Shown here: piece after piece, positions 16,303 through 25,075 of the stretch
Layout: each line of letters starts with the position of its first letter
Position numbering within the stretch: position 1 is the first letter of the stretch
NCBI GenBank assembly: GCA_016219985.1
Contig: JACRJO010000003.1
Coordinates: 1-64,000 of the forward strand
DNA: 64,000 nt
Source: Sphingobacteriales bacterium
GTDB lineage: Bacteria > Bacteroidota > Bacteroidia > Chitinophagales > Chitinophagaceae
Direction: 5' to 3'
Translations under genes and position numbers: made by a program
The notes under the pieces: generated by a model
The model's database searches: none
What the model saw: only the letters and a program-made list of their open reading frames with translations
What the model was told of the DNA's origin: nothing

Positions 16303-16620
16303 ATGAAAAACATCGTCTTCACAGCCATTTTAGGCAGCAGCCTTCTCCTTTCCTGCAGTAAACCAGCCCTCCCGGCCAACGCTGAGAACAACAATACGGC
16401 CGTGACCGCGGGCAGGGCAGTAAATGATCTTATTCAACCCGCCTACACGGTACCGGGAGTCGTGCTGACATCATTCAACAGCCTTTTCCCGAATGCAGTC
16501 CGCCCGGTTTGGCAGTACCTGAACAGGGTCACCTGGCAGGTGAATTTCTTTTCGGGAGATGAGTACTGGATGGCATTATTCAAGTCCGATGGCAGTTTTA
16601 TTTCCGCCAGTATGCTCTGA
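16303..16620 (+). CDS. PepSY-like/BLIP-like lipoprotein
   Basis: 105 residues. Lipoprotein signal MKNIVFTAILGSSLLLSC with Cys18 as lipid site, a ~35-residue linker, then one copy of the pattern FNSLFPNAVRPVWQYLN and WQVNFFSGDEYWMALFKSDG. This matches the PepSY-like (FPxAxxVxW...A.F) module common in Bacteroidota cell-envelope proteins. Monocistronic; it converges with the MsbA-like gene. Role unknown. Confidence 0.65.
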   Translation: MKNIVFTAILGSSLLLSCSKPALPANAENNNTAVTAGRAVNDLIQPAYTVPGVVLTSFNSLFPNAVRPVWQYLNRVTWQVNFFSGDEYWMALFKSDGSFISASML

Positions 16621-16667
16621 ATTGCGCTTGATTAAACACTTACAGCCCGGTGGATACGGGGTGCCTT

Positions 16668-18449
16668 TTATGCCTGGAGGGCCGTGGTTTCCGCCTTTTC
16701 AAACTGCATTTCGTGCAGCTTCGCATAATGCCCTTTCTTTTGAAGCAATTCCTCGTGGGTCCCTGTTTCCTTCACTTCCCCCTTGTCCAGCACCAGTATT
16801 TTATGGGCCTTGCGGATAGTGGAGAGACGGTGGGCGATAACGATCGAGGTTCTTCCCCTGATCAGGGTATCGATCGCGTGCTGGATCAGCTGCTCGCTTT
16901 CAGTATCCACGGAGGAAGTGGCTTCGTCCAGGATCAGGATGGAAGGATTGTAGAGCATGGCCCGGATAAAAGAAAGCAACTGCCGCTGCCCCAGGGACAA
17001 AGTGGCGCCCCGTTCCATTACATTGAAATCGTAGCCGCCGGGGAGGCGCATGATAAAATCATGCATCCCGATCAGCCTGGCTGCTTCGATCACTTTTTCC
17101 CGGGGTATTTCAGGGTTACGCAAGGTTATATTATCCATCACCGACCCGGAGAACAGGAAGACATCCTGCAGCACCACCCCGATGCTCTTTCTCAGGATCC
17201 CGAGATCATATTCTTCAATATTCACCCCGTCTATCCGGATACGCCCCTGCTGAATATGATACAGCCGGTTCAGCAAACTGATGATCGTGGTCTTCCCGCT
17301 GCCCGTTTGCCCCACGATGGCAATGGTCTCTCCCGGGTTTACCCGGAAGGACACTTCCTTCAGAACCGGTACCCCGGGTGAATACTCAAATATGACTTTC
17401 TCAAAATCAATTTCCCCTTTCACTTCTGCGGGGGAATAAGGAGCCGGCACATTTTCCGGGGTGAAATCCGGGTTGTCCAGCACTTTGAATACGCGTTCGC
17501 TGGCAATGATCCCCATCTGCAATACATTGAATTTATCGGCGATCATCCGCAGGGGCCGGAACAATAAATTCAAACAAAGAATAAAGGAGATCACGGTACC
17601 CTGCTGGCTCGCGTGCAGGTGCAGGGCTTCTTTCGAAGTCCACCAAACCACCAGCCCAATAGAAAGGGCCAGTACGATTTCCACCAGCGGAAAGAAAACC
17701 GAATATGCAAAGATGGCCTTGATATTTGCATCCCGGTGGTCCCGGTTGATCTTCCTGAACTTGTTCATTTCCTTTTCTTCCGCTGCGAAAGCCTGGACCA
17801 CGGACATACCCGTGAGGTGTTCCTGCACAAAGGCATTCAGGGCCGCCACCGCGTTCCGCACTTTATGAAAGGAACGGTTGATGCTTTCTTTAAAATAATA
17901 GGTACCGATCAGCATGATCGGGAAAGGGATCAGGGCGATCAGGGTCAGTTGCCAGTCGGTCCAGAACATAAACAACAGCACGCAGATAATGGACAGGAGA
18001 TCGGCAATGATCGGTACCAGCCCGTCCGAGAAAATATCATTGATGGATTCAATATCGTTGATGGTGCGGGTGGTCAGGGTCCCGATCGGGGTCTTATCAA
18101 ACTGCGCCAGGTTGAGGTGCATGATCTTTTTGTAGGTGGCGATCCGCATGTCTTTTACCACGGACTGTCCCAATACTGCCGTGGTATAGGAAAACAGGAA
18201 ACGCATGGCGGTTTCCAGCAGGATCAGCCCGACCTGGATCAGGGTGATATTCACCAGCATGGCCGCCAGTTCATTGGTAATATACTTGTTGACCGTGAGT
18301 TGGATCAGCATGGGCCTGACCGGGGTGACCAGGGCCAGCAGGATGGCCAGTACGACGGAGAGATAAAACTTATTCTTATACGGCGCCGCATAGCGAAACA
18401 CCCGTTTCAGCAAGGCAAAGTCAAAAAAAGTTTTTTTCGGTGCAGGCAA
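16668..18449 (-). CDS. ABC exporter, fused membrane and ATPase domains (MsbA/McjD-like)
   Basis: 593 residues. Six membrane helices occupy roughly 20-320. The ATPase half carries Walker A VGQTGSGKTT, signature LSLGQRQL, Walker B ILILDEATSSVD and the H-loop AHRLST. It works as a homodimer or with a partner. Bacteroidota have several such half-transporters for lipid or small-molecule export; the sequence does not discriminate and no substrate gene is adjacent. Confidence 0.92.
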   Translation of the reverse strand: MPAPKKTFFDFALLKRVFRYAAPYKNKFYLSVVLAILLALVTPVRPMLIQLTVNKYITNELAAMLVNITLIQVGLILLETAMRFLFSYTTAVLGQSVVKDMRIATYKKIMHLNLAQFDKTPIGTLTTRTINDIESINDIFSDGLVPIIADLLSIICVLLFMFWTDWQLTLIALIPFPIMLIGTYYFKESINRSFHKVRNAVAALNAFVQEHLTGMSVVQAFAAEEKEMNKFRKINRDHRDANIKAIFAYSVFFPLVEIVLALSIGLVVWWTSKEALHLHASQQGTVISFILCLNLLFRPLRMIADKFNVLQMGIIASERVFKVLDNPDFTPENVPAPYSPAEVKGEIDFEKVIFEYSPGVPVLKEVSFRVNPGETIAIVGQTGSGKTTIISLLNRLYHIQQGRIRIDGVNIEEYDLGILRKSIGVVLQDVFLFSGSVMDNITLRNPEIPREKVIEAARLIGMHDFIMRLPGGYDFNVMERGATLSLGQRQLLSFIRAMLYNPSILILDEATSSVDTESEQLIQHAIDTLIRGRTSIVIAHRLSTIRKAHKILVLDKGEVKETGTHEELLQKKGHYAKLHEMQFEKAETTALQA

Positions 18450-18504
18450 ATGAATGAATTGAAGAAAGCAAATTTAAACAGAAGCAGACAGATGGCGGTC
18501 CCGT

Positions 18505-20760
18505 TTATTGACCAGCGGCTTCCGGGCCCATGGCGCGGGTATAGGCCTTGATGAACAGGGCCCCGAGATTTTTATGCGGCGGCACATAATCCTCGAAGAT
18601 CTTATCGGTTACAATATGACCCAGCTCTTCCCAGAAGGGGATCCACTTGATATCATTGCCGGTCCTCAGTTTTTCCATGATCAGTCGGAGAAAGGGATTA
18701 TTCACCGGTGCATCCGCAATCTGTTTGGTACCGATGATATGCGCGTCGGGGGCTTTCTGGAGAATATCGTGGATCATCCGGTACCCGCCGCAGGAACCCA
18801 TGAATACGATTTTGGAAGCAGCCGACATCTGCTCAATAGTATAGGGTGCATTGTAACTATGTCCCCGGTTGATCGTCACCGTGGGGGTGATCCGGTTTTG
18901 TTCGAGGTACTGGCACAGGGCTTCCTGGGCTTTGGCATCCTCATTGGTCTCTTCCGGCAGGGGCCGGTTCATATAGAGAGAAACCGGTTTCCCTTTAGTT
19001 GAAGAGATCGTCACCCATTGTTTATTACCCTGGTCAATTTTCCAGTTGGAATTATTGAACATGCTGAGGAGACCCGGGAACACCCCGATCCCGTCCTTAT
19101 CCCCGTATATAAATAATTGCACTGCCACCCGGCCGCTGTCATAGGTGAGGGCGCTGAAGGGCACTTCATAAACGGGTGGTATCCCCAGTTCCCGGGTGAG
19201 ATCAATATTTTGGGTGGAATCAGCGCTCAGGAAGAGTTTGCCCAGGATATTATAAATAGCGATTCCCTTTTTATTACCGTTGGCCAGGTTGCGTTCATAA
19301 TTGTCCTGGATATTCAGCAGCATCCGGTCAGCCACCGGTTTCAGGGTTTCCGAAATACTGGCATAGGAGTCGGCCACATCCACCCCGTCTTCCAGTCCGT
19401 CTGACTGTTCCAGCCGGTTTACAAAAGCCCGCATCAGGGTATTGGCAGGATCCTCATCTTCCGGATTGCCGCTTGGGGTAAAGGATGCCAGGAAATGATC
19501 GAGGGTATTAAAGCCCGCGGCCATTTTGATAAACTTGCGGTATTTATCAAAATTCAGCAGCATCAGCAGGGAATCTCCCCTGTTCTCAATCCGGCTCATC
19601 ATCAGGGGATAAACCCCTTTTACAAAACTGGAAGTATAAATGGAGCCGTCGGACAGTACCGCGAGGTAATAAAGTTCCTGGGCATTGAGGGGCTGGATAC
19701 ACCTGAACCGGATCTCCGGGTTCCGTTCGGTATGCAGGCCATTGATCACATTCACAAAATCGGCCCGGGCCTTATCTTCCAGTTTCTGGGTCAGCGCCCT
19801 GAATTCAAAAGCCGTGTCTTTATTGATGGCTCTTGCCACATAGTCCATCTGGGTTTTCACCAGCAGTTTGTAATAAAGCAGGGAATCATCTTTCGCCGCA
19901 TCAATATCCCGCAGGGTCATGCGGCCATTTACAATATTATCGAGGAAGGGGAAATACTGCTGGCCGCTCCGGCTCTGGGCCATGGTAGCGATCGTTTTAA
20001 TGAAGATATCATCATTGATATTGCGGATAATGGTCCCTAACTTATTGGCCGCCGCGGCATAATCGTATAACTGCCGGGGAAATTTTTTGGCAATGGCCCG
20101 CACCATACTGTCGGCAAAGGGCACATCGGGGTATTGCTGCAGGATCGGGAAGATCCGGTCCGGGTGCAGGTTACAGAGTTTGAGCACCAGCCGGTTCCGG
20201 GCGGGCTGGTAACCCGGGTTCTTCTCAAAAATATAGGCGCTGATCACATTGGTGCCTGCATCATAGGGCAGGTTATAGATGATGTTCTCGATGGTCTCCC
20301 CGTTGCGCTCGGCCTGCATACAGGCTTCGTAGGAATCAATGATCAGGGAGAGGTTGGCCGGGTTGATATGGCGGTCGCCGGGTTGTCTCCAGTTTTGCCG
20401 GAAATATTTCAGCAGGTTCTCCAGCCCGGAGAGATAAAAGACCTTGAGCCGGTGATCCAGGACGGTATCTTTTTCAATGCGGTATTGCAGCCAGTCTGTT
20501 TTCCGGACCAGGGACCGGGTGAGGAGCTGGTTGATCTCCTCCTTATCGCTGGGGGCAAACTGGTCATCGGGAAGTCCGTCCGATGCAAGGATCAGTTTTT
20601 GCTCCGCGTCAATAAGGTCATGCCTTCTTTCCCGGCTGAATTCGGGTTTATAGCCGGCCGGGATCGTGAGCGTGTCAAAATGGGTAAGGCCCTGGGCCTC
20701 CGACGCCGCGAAAGCAGCCAGTAAGCAGGATAAAATAAAGTATCGGGTGAATGCTATCAT
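18505..20760 (-). CDS. Large periplasmic protein with putative caspase-like His/Cys dyad
   Basis: 751 residues with a signal peptide (MIAFTRYFILSCLLAAFAASEAQ split at about residue 23). The first ~550 residues are mostly helical and match nothing I recognise. The last ~150 read like a clan CD (caspase/CHAT) core: TVTINRGHSYN (H634), then a hydrophobic strand IVFMGSCGGY with C657, spaced 23 residues apart. That order (His after one strand, Cys at the end of the next) is typical of CHAT and clostripain-like proteins. If so, the protein is a secreted cysteine peptidase or an inactive relative. It is the only gene in its transcript. The fold call is mine and unverified. Confidence 0.6.
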   Translation of the reverse strand: MIAFTRYFILSCLLAAFAASEAQGLTHFDTLTIPAGYKPEFSRERRHDLIDAEQKLILASDGLPDDQFAPSDKEEINQLLTRSLVRKTDWLQYRIEKDTVLDHRLKVFYLSGLENLLKYFRQNWRQPGDRHINPANLSLIIDSYEACMQAERNGETIENIIYNLPYDAGTNVISAYIFEKNPGYQPARNRLVLKLCNLHPDRIFPILQQYPDVPFADSMVRAIAKKFPRQLYDYAAAANKLGTIIRNINDDIFIKTIATMAQSRSGQQYFPFLDNIVNGRMTLRDIDAAKDDSLLYYKLLVKTQMDYVARAINKDTAFEFRALTQKLEDKARADFVNVINGLHTERNPEIRFRCIQPLNAQELYYLAVLSDGSIYTSSFVKGVYPLMMSRIENRGDSLLMLLNFDKYRKFIKMAAGFNTLDHFLASFTPSGNPEDEDPANTLMRAFVNRLEQSDGLEDGVDVADSYASISETLKPVADRMLLNIQDNYERNLANGNKKGIAIYNILGKLFLSADSTQNIDLTRELGIPPVYEVPFSALTYDSGRVAVQLFIYGDKDGIGVFPGLLSMFNNSNWKIDQGNKQWVTISSTKGKPVSLYMNRPLPEETNEDAKAQEALCQYLEQNRITPTVTINRGHSYNAPYTIEQMSAASKIVFMGSCGGYRMIHDILQKAPDAHIIGTKQIADAPVNNPFLRLIMEKLRTGNDIKWIPFWEELGHIVTDKIFEDYVPPHKNLGALFIKAYTRAMGPEAAGQ

Positions 20761-20903
20761 AAGGATCGAAACGTAAAGTTACTAAGCGTAACCGAAAGAT
20801 GCATAGGTGTTTTATAAGGCTAAAGACCGGTTTATGACTGAAAAAGCGGGTTTCAAACTGTTAAAAAGAATTTGCCGGCCCCGGCCCGGGGATTGAAATG
20901 GTA

Positions 20904-20921
20904 TTAAGTTATCATTAAGTC
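20904..20921 (+). promoter_or_regulatory. Direct repeat upstream of the response regulator (7-4-7 spacing)
   Basis: TTAAGTT (20904-20910), four bases, TTAAGTC (20915-20921). An 11-bp period is the geometry bound by OmpR/PhoB-family dimers. The heptamers differ from the TAACAT-type boxes of the phosphorus island, and no -7 follows at the spacing seen there. A site for autoregulation is possible. Confidence 0.4.
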
Positions 20922-20967
20922 TGTGTAAACGGGAGTCCTTAATTTTCCGGGCAAACCAATTTACCTT

Positions 20968-20975
20968 TAGGTTTG
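20968..20975 (+). promoter_or_regulatory. -7 element of the response regulator gene
   Basis: TAGGTTTG, an exact TAnnTTTG match 17 nt before the ATG. The -33 position reads TTTTCC rather than TTG, as expected of an activator-dependent promoter. Confidence 0.55.
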
Positions 20976-20992
20976 CGCAAATATTTTCATTC

Positions 20993-21670
20993 ATGGAACC
21001 CAACGCCCGGAAAGTACTGATCGCTGATGATGAACCGGATATTCTGGAAATCCTGAAATACAATCTTTCCAATGAGGGGTACGAGGTGGTTACGGCCAAG
21101 GACGGTGATGAGGCCCTGGAAAAAGCCCGCCGCCACCAGCCGGACCTGGTTGTACTGGATGTGATGATGCCCAAAAAGACCGGGGTGGAAGTCTGCCAGC
21201 TGCTCCGGGCGCAACCCGCTTTCAAAGAAACCCTGATCATTTTTCTCACCGCGGTAAACGATGAAGGCACCCAGATCAAGGGACTGGAGACCGGCGCTGA
21301 TGATTATGTCAGCAAACCCATCAGTCCCAAGGTATTTCTGAGCCGGGTGAATGCCTTGTTCCGCCGGCTGAACAAAACCGAAAACCGGGTGCTGACCATT
21401 GAACAGATGACCATCGATCCCGAACGGTTTATTGTAAAAGTGGGCGAACAGGAGATCATACTCGCGAAAAAAGAATTTGAACTGCTCTATCTGCTGGCCC
21501 TGAAACCCGGCCGTGTTTTCCTGCGCAACGAGATCCTGAACCAGGTATGGGGCAATGAAGTGATCGTCGGCGACCGGACCATTGATGTCCATATCCGCAA
21601 GATCCGCCAGAAGCTGGGCGTGGATTGTATAACGACGGTGAAGGGTGTGGGGTATAAGTTTGAGTTGTAG
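20993..21670 (+). CDS. OmpR-family response regulator, PhoB-like
   Basis: 225 residues. Receiver domain: acidic pocket D12/D13, phosphorylation site D56 (VVLDVMMP), T86 and K108 (SKPI). DNA-binding winged helix from about 135, with KKEFELLYLLALKPGRVFLR, DRTIDVHIRKIRQKLG and the final TVKGVGYKFEL. The kinase gene follows 328 nt downstream. PhoB-like identity is suggested by overall similarity and by 11-bp-spaced heptamers in the phosphorus island 14-40 kb away, but Bacteroidota have several close paralogues. Confidence 0.9.
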   Translation: MEPNARKVLIADDEPDILEILKYNLSNEGYEVVTAKDGDEALEKARRHQPDLVVLDVMMPKKTGVEVCQLLRAQPAFKETLIIFLTAVNDEGTQIKGLETGADDYVSKPISPKVFLSRVNALFRRLNKTENRVLTIEQMTIDPERFIVKVGEQEIILAKKEFELLYLLALKPGRVFLRNEILNQVWGNEVIVGDRTIDVHIRKIRQKLGVDCITTVKGVGYKFEL

Positions 21671-21998
21671 GAGATGGTGAATGGTGAATAGTGAATGGGA
21701 CCTTCTAAGGAGCATTTGGAAATCGAGGGGCAAATCGTATTCTTTGAGGGAGTGGGGGGAGCCGGTAGTCGGTAGTCGATAGTCGGGAAAGCCCGACCCG
21801 CTGCGCCTGGCTTAGCGAGGCGAGAGGGGTGACATTATTGGTTAATCAAAAATGGGGGGCATTTCGTATTCTTCGGGGAGCAGGCAGCAGGGGCATCCTA
21901 AGAATCTCCCCGTCGCAGCATCCAGCATCCAGCATCCAGCAACCAGCATCCAGAACCCAGCATCCAGCCACCAGCATCCAGAACCCTAACTTTGCCCC
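21671..21998. repeat. Three kinds of short tandem phrase repeat between regulator and kinase
   Basis: 21671-21700 repeats GGTGAAT/AGTGAAT words. 21758-21787 repeats GTAGTCG/ATAGTCG. 21914-21985 repeats a 7-9-nt unit around CATCCAGCA (at least eight copies with AACC/CACC variants). No gene is seen. The repeats separate two genes that would normally be adjacent. Confidence 0.8.
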
Positions 21999-23048
21999 AT
22001 GTTCAGCACCAAAAATATTTCCCCCAGGCAGATCGCCGCATTCACGGCCCTGGTACTGGCCATCCCGGAGAGCATTCTCGTTTATATCGTGGAGAAAACC
22101 TGGTGGTGGGCGGCCGGCTCCTTTTTTATTCTTTTTGTGGGCGGGTATTTCCTGATCTACTTTATGCTGGAACGGTTTATTTACCGGAAAATAAAACTCA
22201 TTTACAAATTCATTTATAAGACCAAGGCCACGAAGCGGGAAGAGACCTATTATAAATATGTGCTCCCGCAAAAAAGTATCGATGAAGTAAGGGAGGATGT
22301 GGAAGCCTGGGCTGCCAAAAACGAAGAAGAACTGGAATTGCTACGCAGCAACGAACAGTTCCGCAAGGAGTTCCTGCAAAATCTTTCCCATGAATTCAAG
22401 ACACCGGTCTTTGCCATCCAGGGCTACGTGGACACGCTTTTATCCGGCGCCCTGACAAATCCTGAAGTCAACAAGAAGTTCCTGGAAAATACGGCCAAGA
22501 ATGTGGACCGCCTCACGCACCTGCTGACCGACCTGGACGAGATCTCCAAACTGGAACGAGGCGAACTGGTCTTATACAAACAAAACTTTGTGATCCAGGA
22601 CCTGGTAAAAGATGTGTATGAAAGCCTCTCCGTAAAAGCGGACCGGCGGCAGATCAGCTGCAGTATCAAGAAGGGTTGCGAATCCCCGCTCACGGTATTT
22701 GCAGACAAGGAAAAGATCCGGCAGGTGCTGATCAACCTGGTAGGCAACTCCGTCAAATACGGAAAACTAAGGGGCAGTATCACGGCCAGCATGTACAAGA
22801 CCGATGGCCGGCATATCCTTATTGAGATCAGCGATGACGGTATTGGGATCGCCGAGAAGAACCTGCCCCGTATTTTCGAACGCTTTTACCGGACCGCTGA
22901 AGGCCGCAGTATTGATGTAAAAGGCAGCGGGCTGGGACTGGCTATTTGTAAACATATCATTGAAGCCCATGGGCAAACGATCCATGTAAGAAGTACGGAG
23001 GGAGTAGGAACGAGTATCGGGTTTACGTTGGATGCGAAGAGGGATTAG
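21999..23048 (+). CDS. Sensor histidine kinase, PhoR-like
   Basis: 349 residues. Two membrane helices (about 10-30 and 36-58) with almost no periplasmic loop between them, then a linker and HisKA with H131 in NLSHEFKTP. HATPase_c follows with VGNSVKYG, ISDDGIGI and GSGLGLAI. There is no PAS domain. The very short loop argues against direct sensing of an outside ligand and for sensing through membrane partners, as in PhoR. It is paired with the upstream regulator. Confidence 0.9.
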   Translation: MFSTKNISPRQIAAFTALVLAIPESILVYIVEKTWWWAAGSFFILFVGGYFLIYFMLERFIYRKIKLIYKFIYKTKATKREETYYKYVLPQKSIDEVREDVEAWAAKNEEELELLRSNEQFRKEFLQNLSHEFKTPVFAIQGYVDTLLSGALTNPEVNKKFLENTAKNVDRLTHLLTDLDEISKLERGELVLYKQNFVIQDLVKDVYESLSVKADRRQISCSIKKGCESPLTVFADKEKIRQVLINLVGNSVKYGKLRGSITASMYKTDGRHILIEISDDGIGIAEKNLPRIFERFYRTAEGRSIDVKGSGLGLAICKHIIEAHGQTIHVRSTEGVGTSIGFTLDAKRD

Positions 23049-23110
23049 GAGTTGAGGGTTCGGGGTTGAGAGTTCGGGGGTGAGGGTTGAGAGAAGGGTT
23101 TCGGGGATTT
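23049..23110. repeat. Tandem phrase repeat after the kinase gene
   Basis: Repeats of GAGGGTT/GGGGTTGAGAGTTC words directly after the stop codon; same kind of element as at 21671-21985. Confidence 0.65.
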
Positions 23111-23212
23111 GGCTACAGCCTTGTAGAACAAAGTTGCCAGCATGTTATCTACTTCTCAACTTTTTTTAAACGGAAAGAAATTCCCCGAAACCAGTATTAA
23201 AAATATTACCCA

Positions 23213-23419
23213 TCAGGAAAAAAGGGATTTGACAGAAAATATTCTCCGGTTCATTGCAGGCGGATTGGCCGGATCATATTTATAAGCCACACTAATCAGG
23301 TAGGCGGCAACCTCCATCCTTTCTTTCCAATCCTTTCATTGGTAAAAGGCCCGGTGATCCGCAGCCTCAGCCTTTGTTTGCGCTCTGAACGAGGTCCTGT
23401 CCAGTTTAAAATCTGTCAT
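23213..23419 (-). pseudogene. Small antitoxin-like protein interrupted by an in-frame stop
   Basis: From ATG 23419 the frame reads MTDFKLDRTSFRAQTKAEAA then DHRAFYQ, meets TGA at codon 28, and continues KDWKERMEVAAYLISVAYKY, DPANPPAMNRRIFSVKSLFS, stop. The halves join into the pattern of a ~70-residue Bacteroidota family (LDRTxFxAQ...W.ERLxxAAYLxSVAY..D..NPP..DR..FS) that, as I recall it, often precedes nucleotidyltransferase genes. No such gene follows here. Confidence 0.6.
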
Positions 23420-23672
23420 CCCCAAATTTATGTAAATCACCTGGAAAACGAAAACAGTACTGTGCCGTAAAATTCATGGCGGATCGCCTGAAAACTGGCC
23501 GGTCAACTGCAGTGAAGAAAAAATACAATCAGGACATCCGGGCCAACCGGTTTGACAGGAGCTGGCTTTTCAAAAGTGGGTACCGGTCCGGAAAGAACCA
23601 GAACCCATTCACAAGACCAACAAACCGGGATTTACTTTCCTTGCAGGGAAACCAGGTTCTAAAGTGGACATT

Positions 23673-23745
23673 ATTACACATGTATTGCCCATAATGGTAC
23701 ATATATGTCTAATATTTTATACATGGTTCGTTCTTTCTTTACAGG
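23673..23745 (+). promoter_or_regulatory. Conserved promoter/operator block of HTH gene 1
   Basis: 73 nt that align without gaps to the 73 nt before HTH gene 2 (57 identities by my count). Both contain two tandem ACAT...TGTC-like units (here around ACATGTATTGCCC and TACATATATGTC) followed by TTTTATAC and CTTTACAGG just before a GTG start. Likely promoter plus autoregulatory operator. Confidence 0.55.
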
Positions 23746-24123
23746 GTGACCAGAAACCGCCATAAACCGAACCGGGGACAGATCCTTGCCACTGTCGTGG
23801 AAGCCTCGGGTCTGAAAAAGGAAGAAGTAGCCAAAAAGGCCGGATACAGCCGCTCTGCCTATTATAAACATATTGAAAACCCGGAACTGGATTTCTCGAT
23901 CCTGATCGCCTACGGCAAGGCCCTGCGGTATGATTTTACGGAAGATATTCCCGGGATGCCGCGGTACCTGCTCGAGGATGCTGGCGAACTCTACGGAAAC
24001 CCCGAAAACCTGGAAGAAGCCCGGAAGATCCTATCCCAACTAAAAAATAAATACCTGGAACTGCTGGAAAAATACAACCGGCTGATAGAAGAAAAATGGA
24101 AAGAGGCGCAGGACAATAACTGA
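23746..24123 (+). CDS. XRE-type helix-turn-helix protein, copy 1
   Basis: 125 residues from GTG 23746; no earlier start is available. HTH at about 12-45 (VVEASGLKKEEVAKKAGYSR, YYKHIENP) and a C-terminal coiled coil (ARKILSQLKNKYLELLEKYN). The paralogue at 33255-33632 is identical at 98 of 125 positions by my count. The coiled coil suggests dimerisation. Targets unknown; probably autoregulatory, given the conserved upstream block. Confidence 0.85.
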   Translation: MTRNRHKPNRGQILATVVEASGLKKEEVAKKAGYSRSAYYKHIENPELDFSILIAYGKALRYDFTEDIPGMPRYLLEDAGELYGNPENLEEARKILSQLKNKYLELLEKYNRLIEEKWKEAQDNN

Positions 24124-24326
24124 TCTTTTTCCTGGCTTACCCGGGCTATGACTGCCCTGATTTTAGTTCCGGCCGATCCCGCTTTCTTACCGGACATTTC
24201 AACACTCCCACCCCGGCCTGGCACGCACTCCCCGTTAGTAAAAGAGTGGCGATGAATATTACTTAGCGCAACTCTAATTATGTTTTGGATAACCGGTATC
24301 CGGGATACGCGCAGGATATTTAATGT

Positions 24327-24782
24327 ATGAAACCTGCATCCTTCAGATTATTCTTTACCGAGATCGTGGCAGCGCTCTTCGTTCTCCTGTTTCTCTATAC
24401 AGCGATCATGAAGCTGAGGGATCCTGGTTTTTTCGCCGGGTCCATGAAACACTCCCCTGTCTTACGGCCCATTGCCGGTTTCTTAGCCGGGTTTATACCG
24501 GGGGTTGAACTCCTCGCTGTATGGTTATTGATCCTGCCCGCCACCCGCCTCGCAGGCCTTATTCTCGCCAGCGGCCTGATGGTCTTATTTACCGCCTATA
24601 TAGCCTGTATCCTTCTTTCCGCTGAACCATTGCCCTGCTCCTGCGGCGGGGTAATCCAGCAACTGAACTGGCGGGAACATTTACTCTTCAATCTCTTCTT
24701 CCTGGCAGCCGGGTTAACCAGTATCCTGCTCCGGAAAAAAAATATCGCGATAAACAGGAGCAGCCGAATACCTGGAACATAG
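24327..24782 (+). CDS. MauE/DoxX-type membrane protein
   Basis: 151 residues with four membrane helices, AIMKLRDPGFF after the first and an LPCSCGG motif before the last, as in MauE-like proteins thought to move reducing equivalents across the inner membrane for disulfide chemistry. The convergent operon encodes a CxxC thioredoxin-fold protein with SusCD, and this co-occurrence recurs in Bacteroidota. The partnership is inference. Confidence 0.75.
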   Translation: MKPASFRLFFTEIVAALFVLLFLYTAIMKLRDPGFFAGSMKHSPVLRPIAGFLAGFIPGVELLAVWLLILPATRLAGLILASGLMVLFTAYIACILLSAEPLPCSCGGVIQQLNWREHLLFNLFFLAAGLTSILLRKKNIAINRSSRIPGT

Positions 24783-24815
24783 TAGGCAAAATTGTTTACC
24801 TAAAATCAACAAAAC

Positions 24816-25061
24816 ATGAAAAAGATGTATTTGGTGCTGGTAGCCGTTACATTGGCGATCAGTTTCAGCGCTTTTACCACCCGTGAGAATCCTCCCGAAA
24901 CAGTATGGTACAATATCGGTGCAGGATGGCAGCCCTATGAGAACCCCTGCCCTGCCGGTTCTACGCTGTTTTGCAAGGTTGACATCGGGCAGCAAACAGA
25001 TGTCCAGTTGTACCGCAACCAGGATATCAATCAGCCGGTAAGATATGACGAGGCCCGCTAA
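24816..25061 (+). CDS. DUF6520-type small secreted protein
   Basis: 81 residues. Signal peptide (MKKMYLVLVAVTLAISFSAF) and a mature part with two cysteines in ENPCPAGSTLFCKVD. Family resemblance is by length, the Cys pair and its position just behind a MauE-type gene (33-nt gap). Such proteins may be precursors or substrates of the neighbouring redox and outer-membrane machinery; nothing in the sequence proves it. Confidence 0.6.
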   Translation: MKKMYLVLVAVTLAISFSAFTTRENPPETVWYNIGAGWQPYENPCPAGSTLFCKVDIGQQTDVQLYRNQDINQPVRYDEAR

Positions 25062-25075
25062 GGGATGACCTGAAT

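Noticed and set aside
21914..21985. Tandem CATCCAGCA-type repeats as a CRISPR array
   Set aside because: Units are 7-9 nt without unique spacers, and no cas genes are nearby; this is a word repeat.
23476..23694. 72-codon plus-strand ORF before HTH gene 1
   Set aside because: No start context, no recognisable pattern, and it runs into the conserved operator block; composition is not coding-like.
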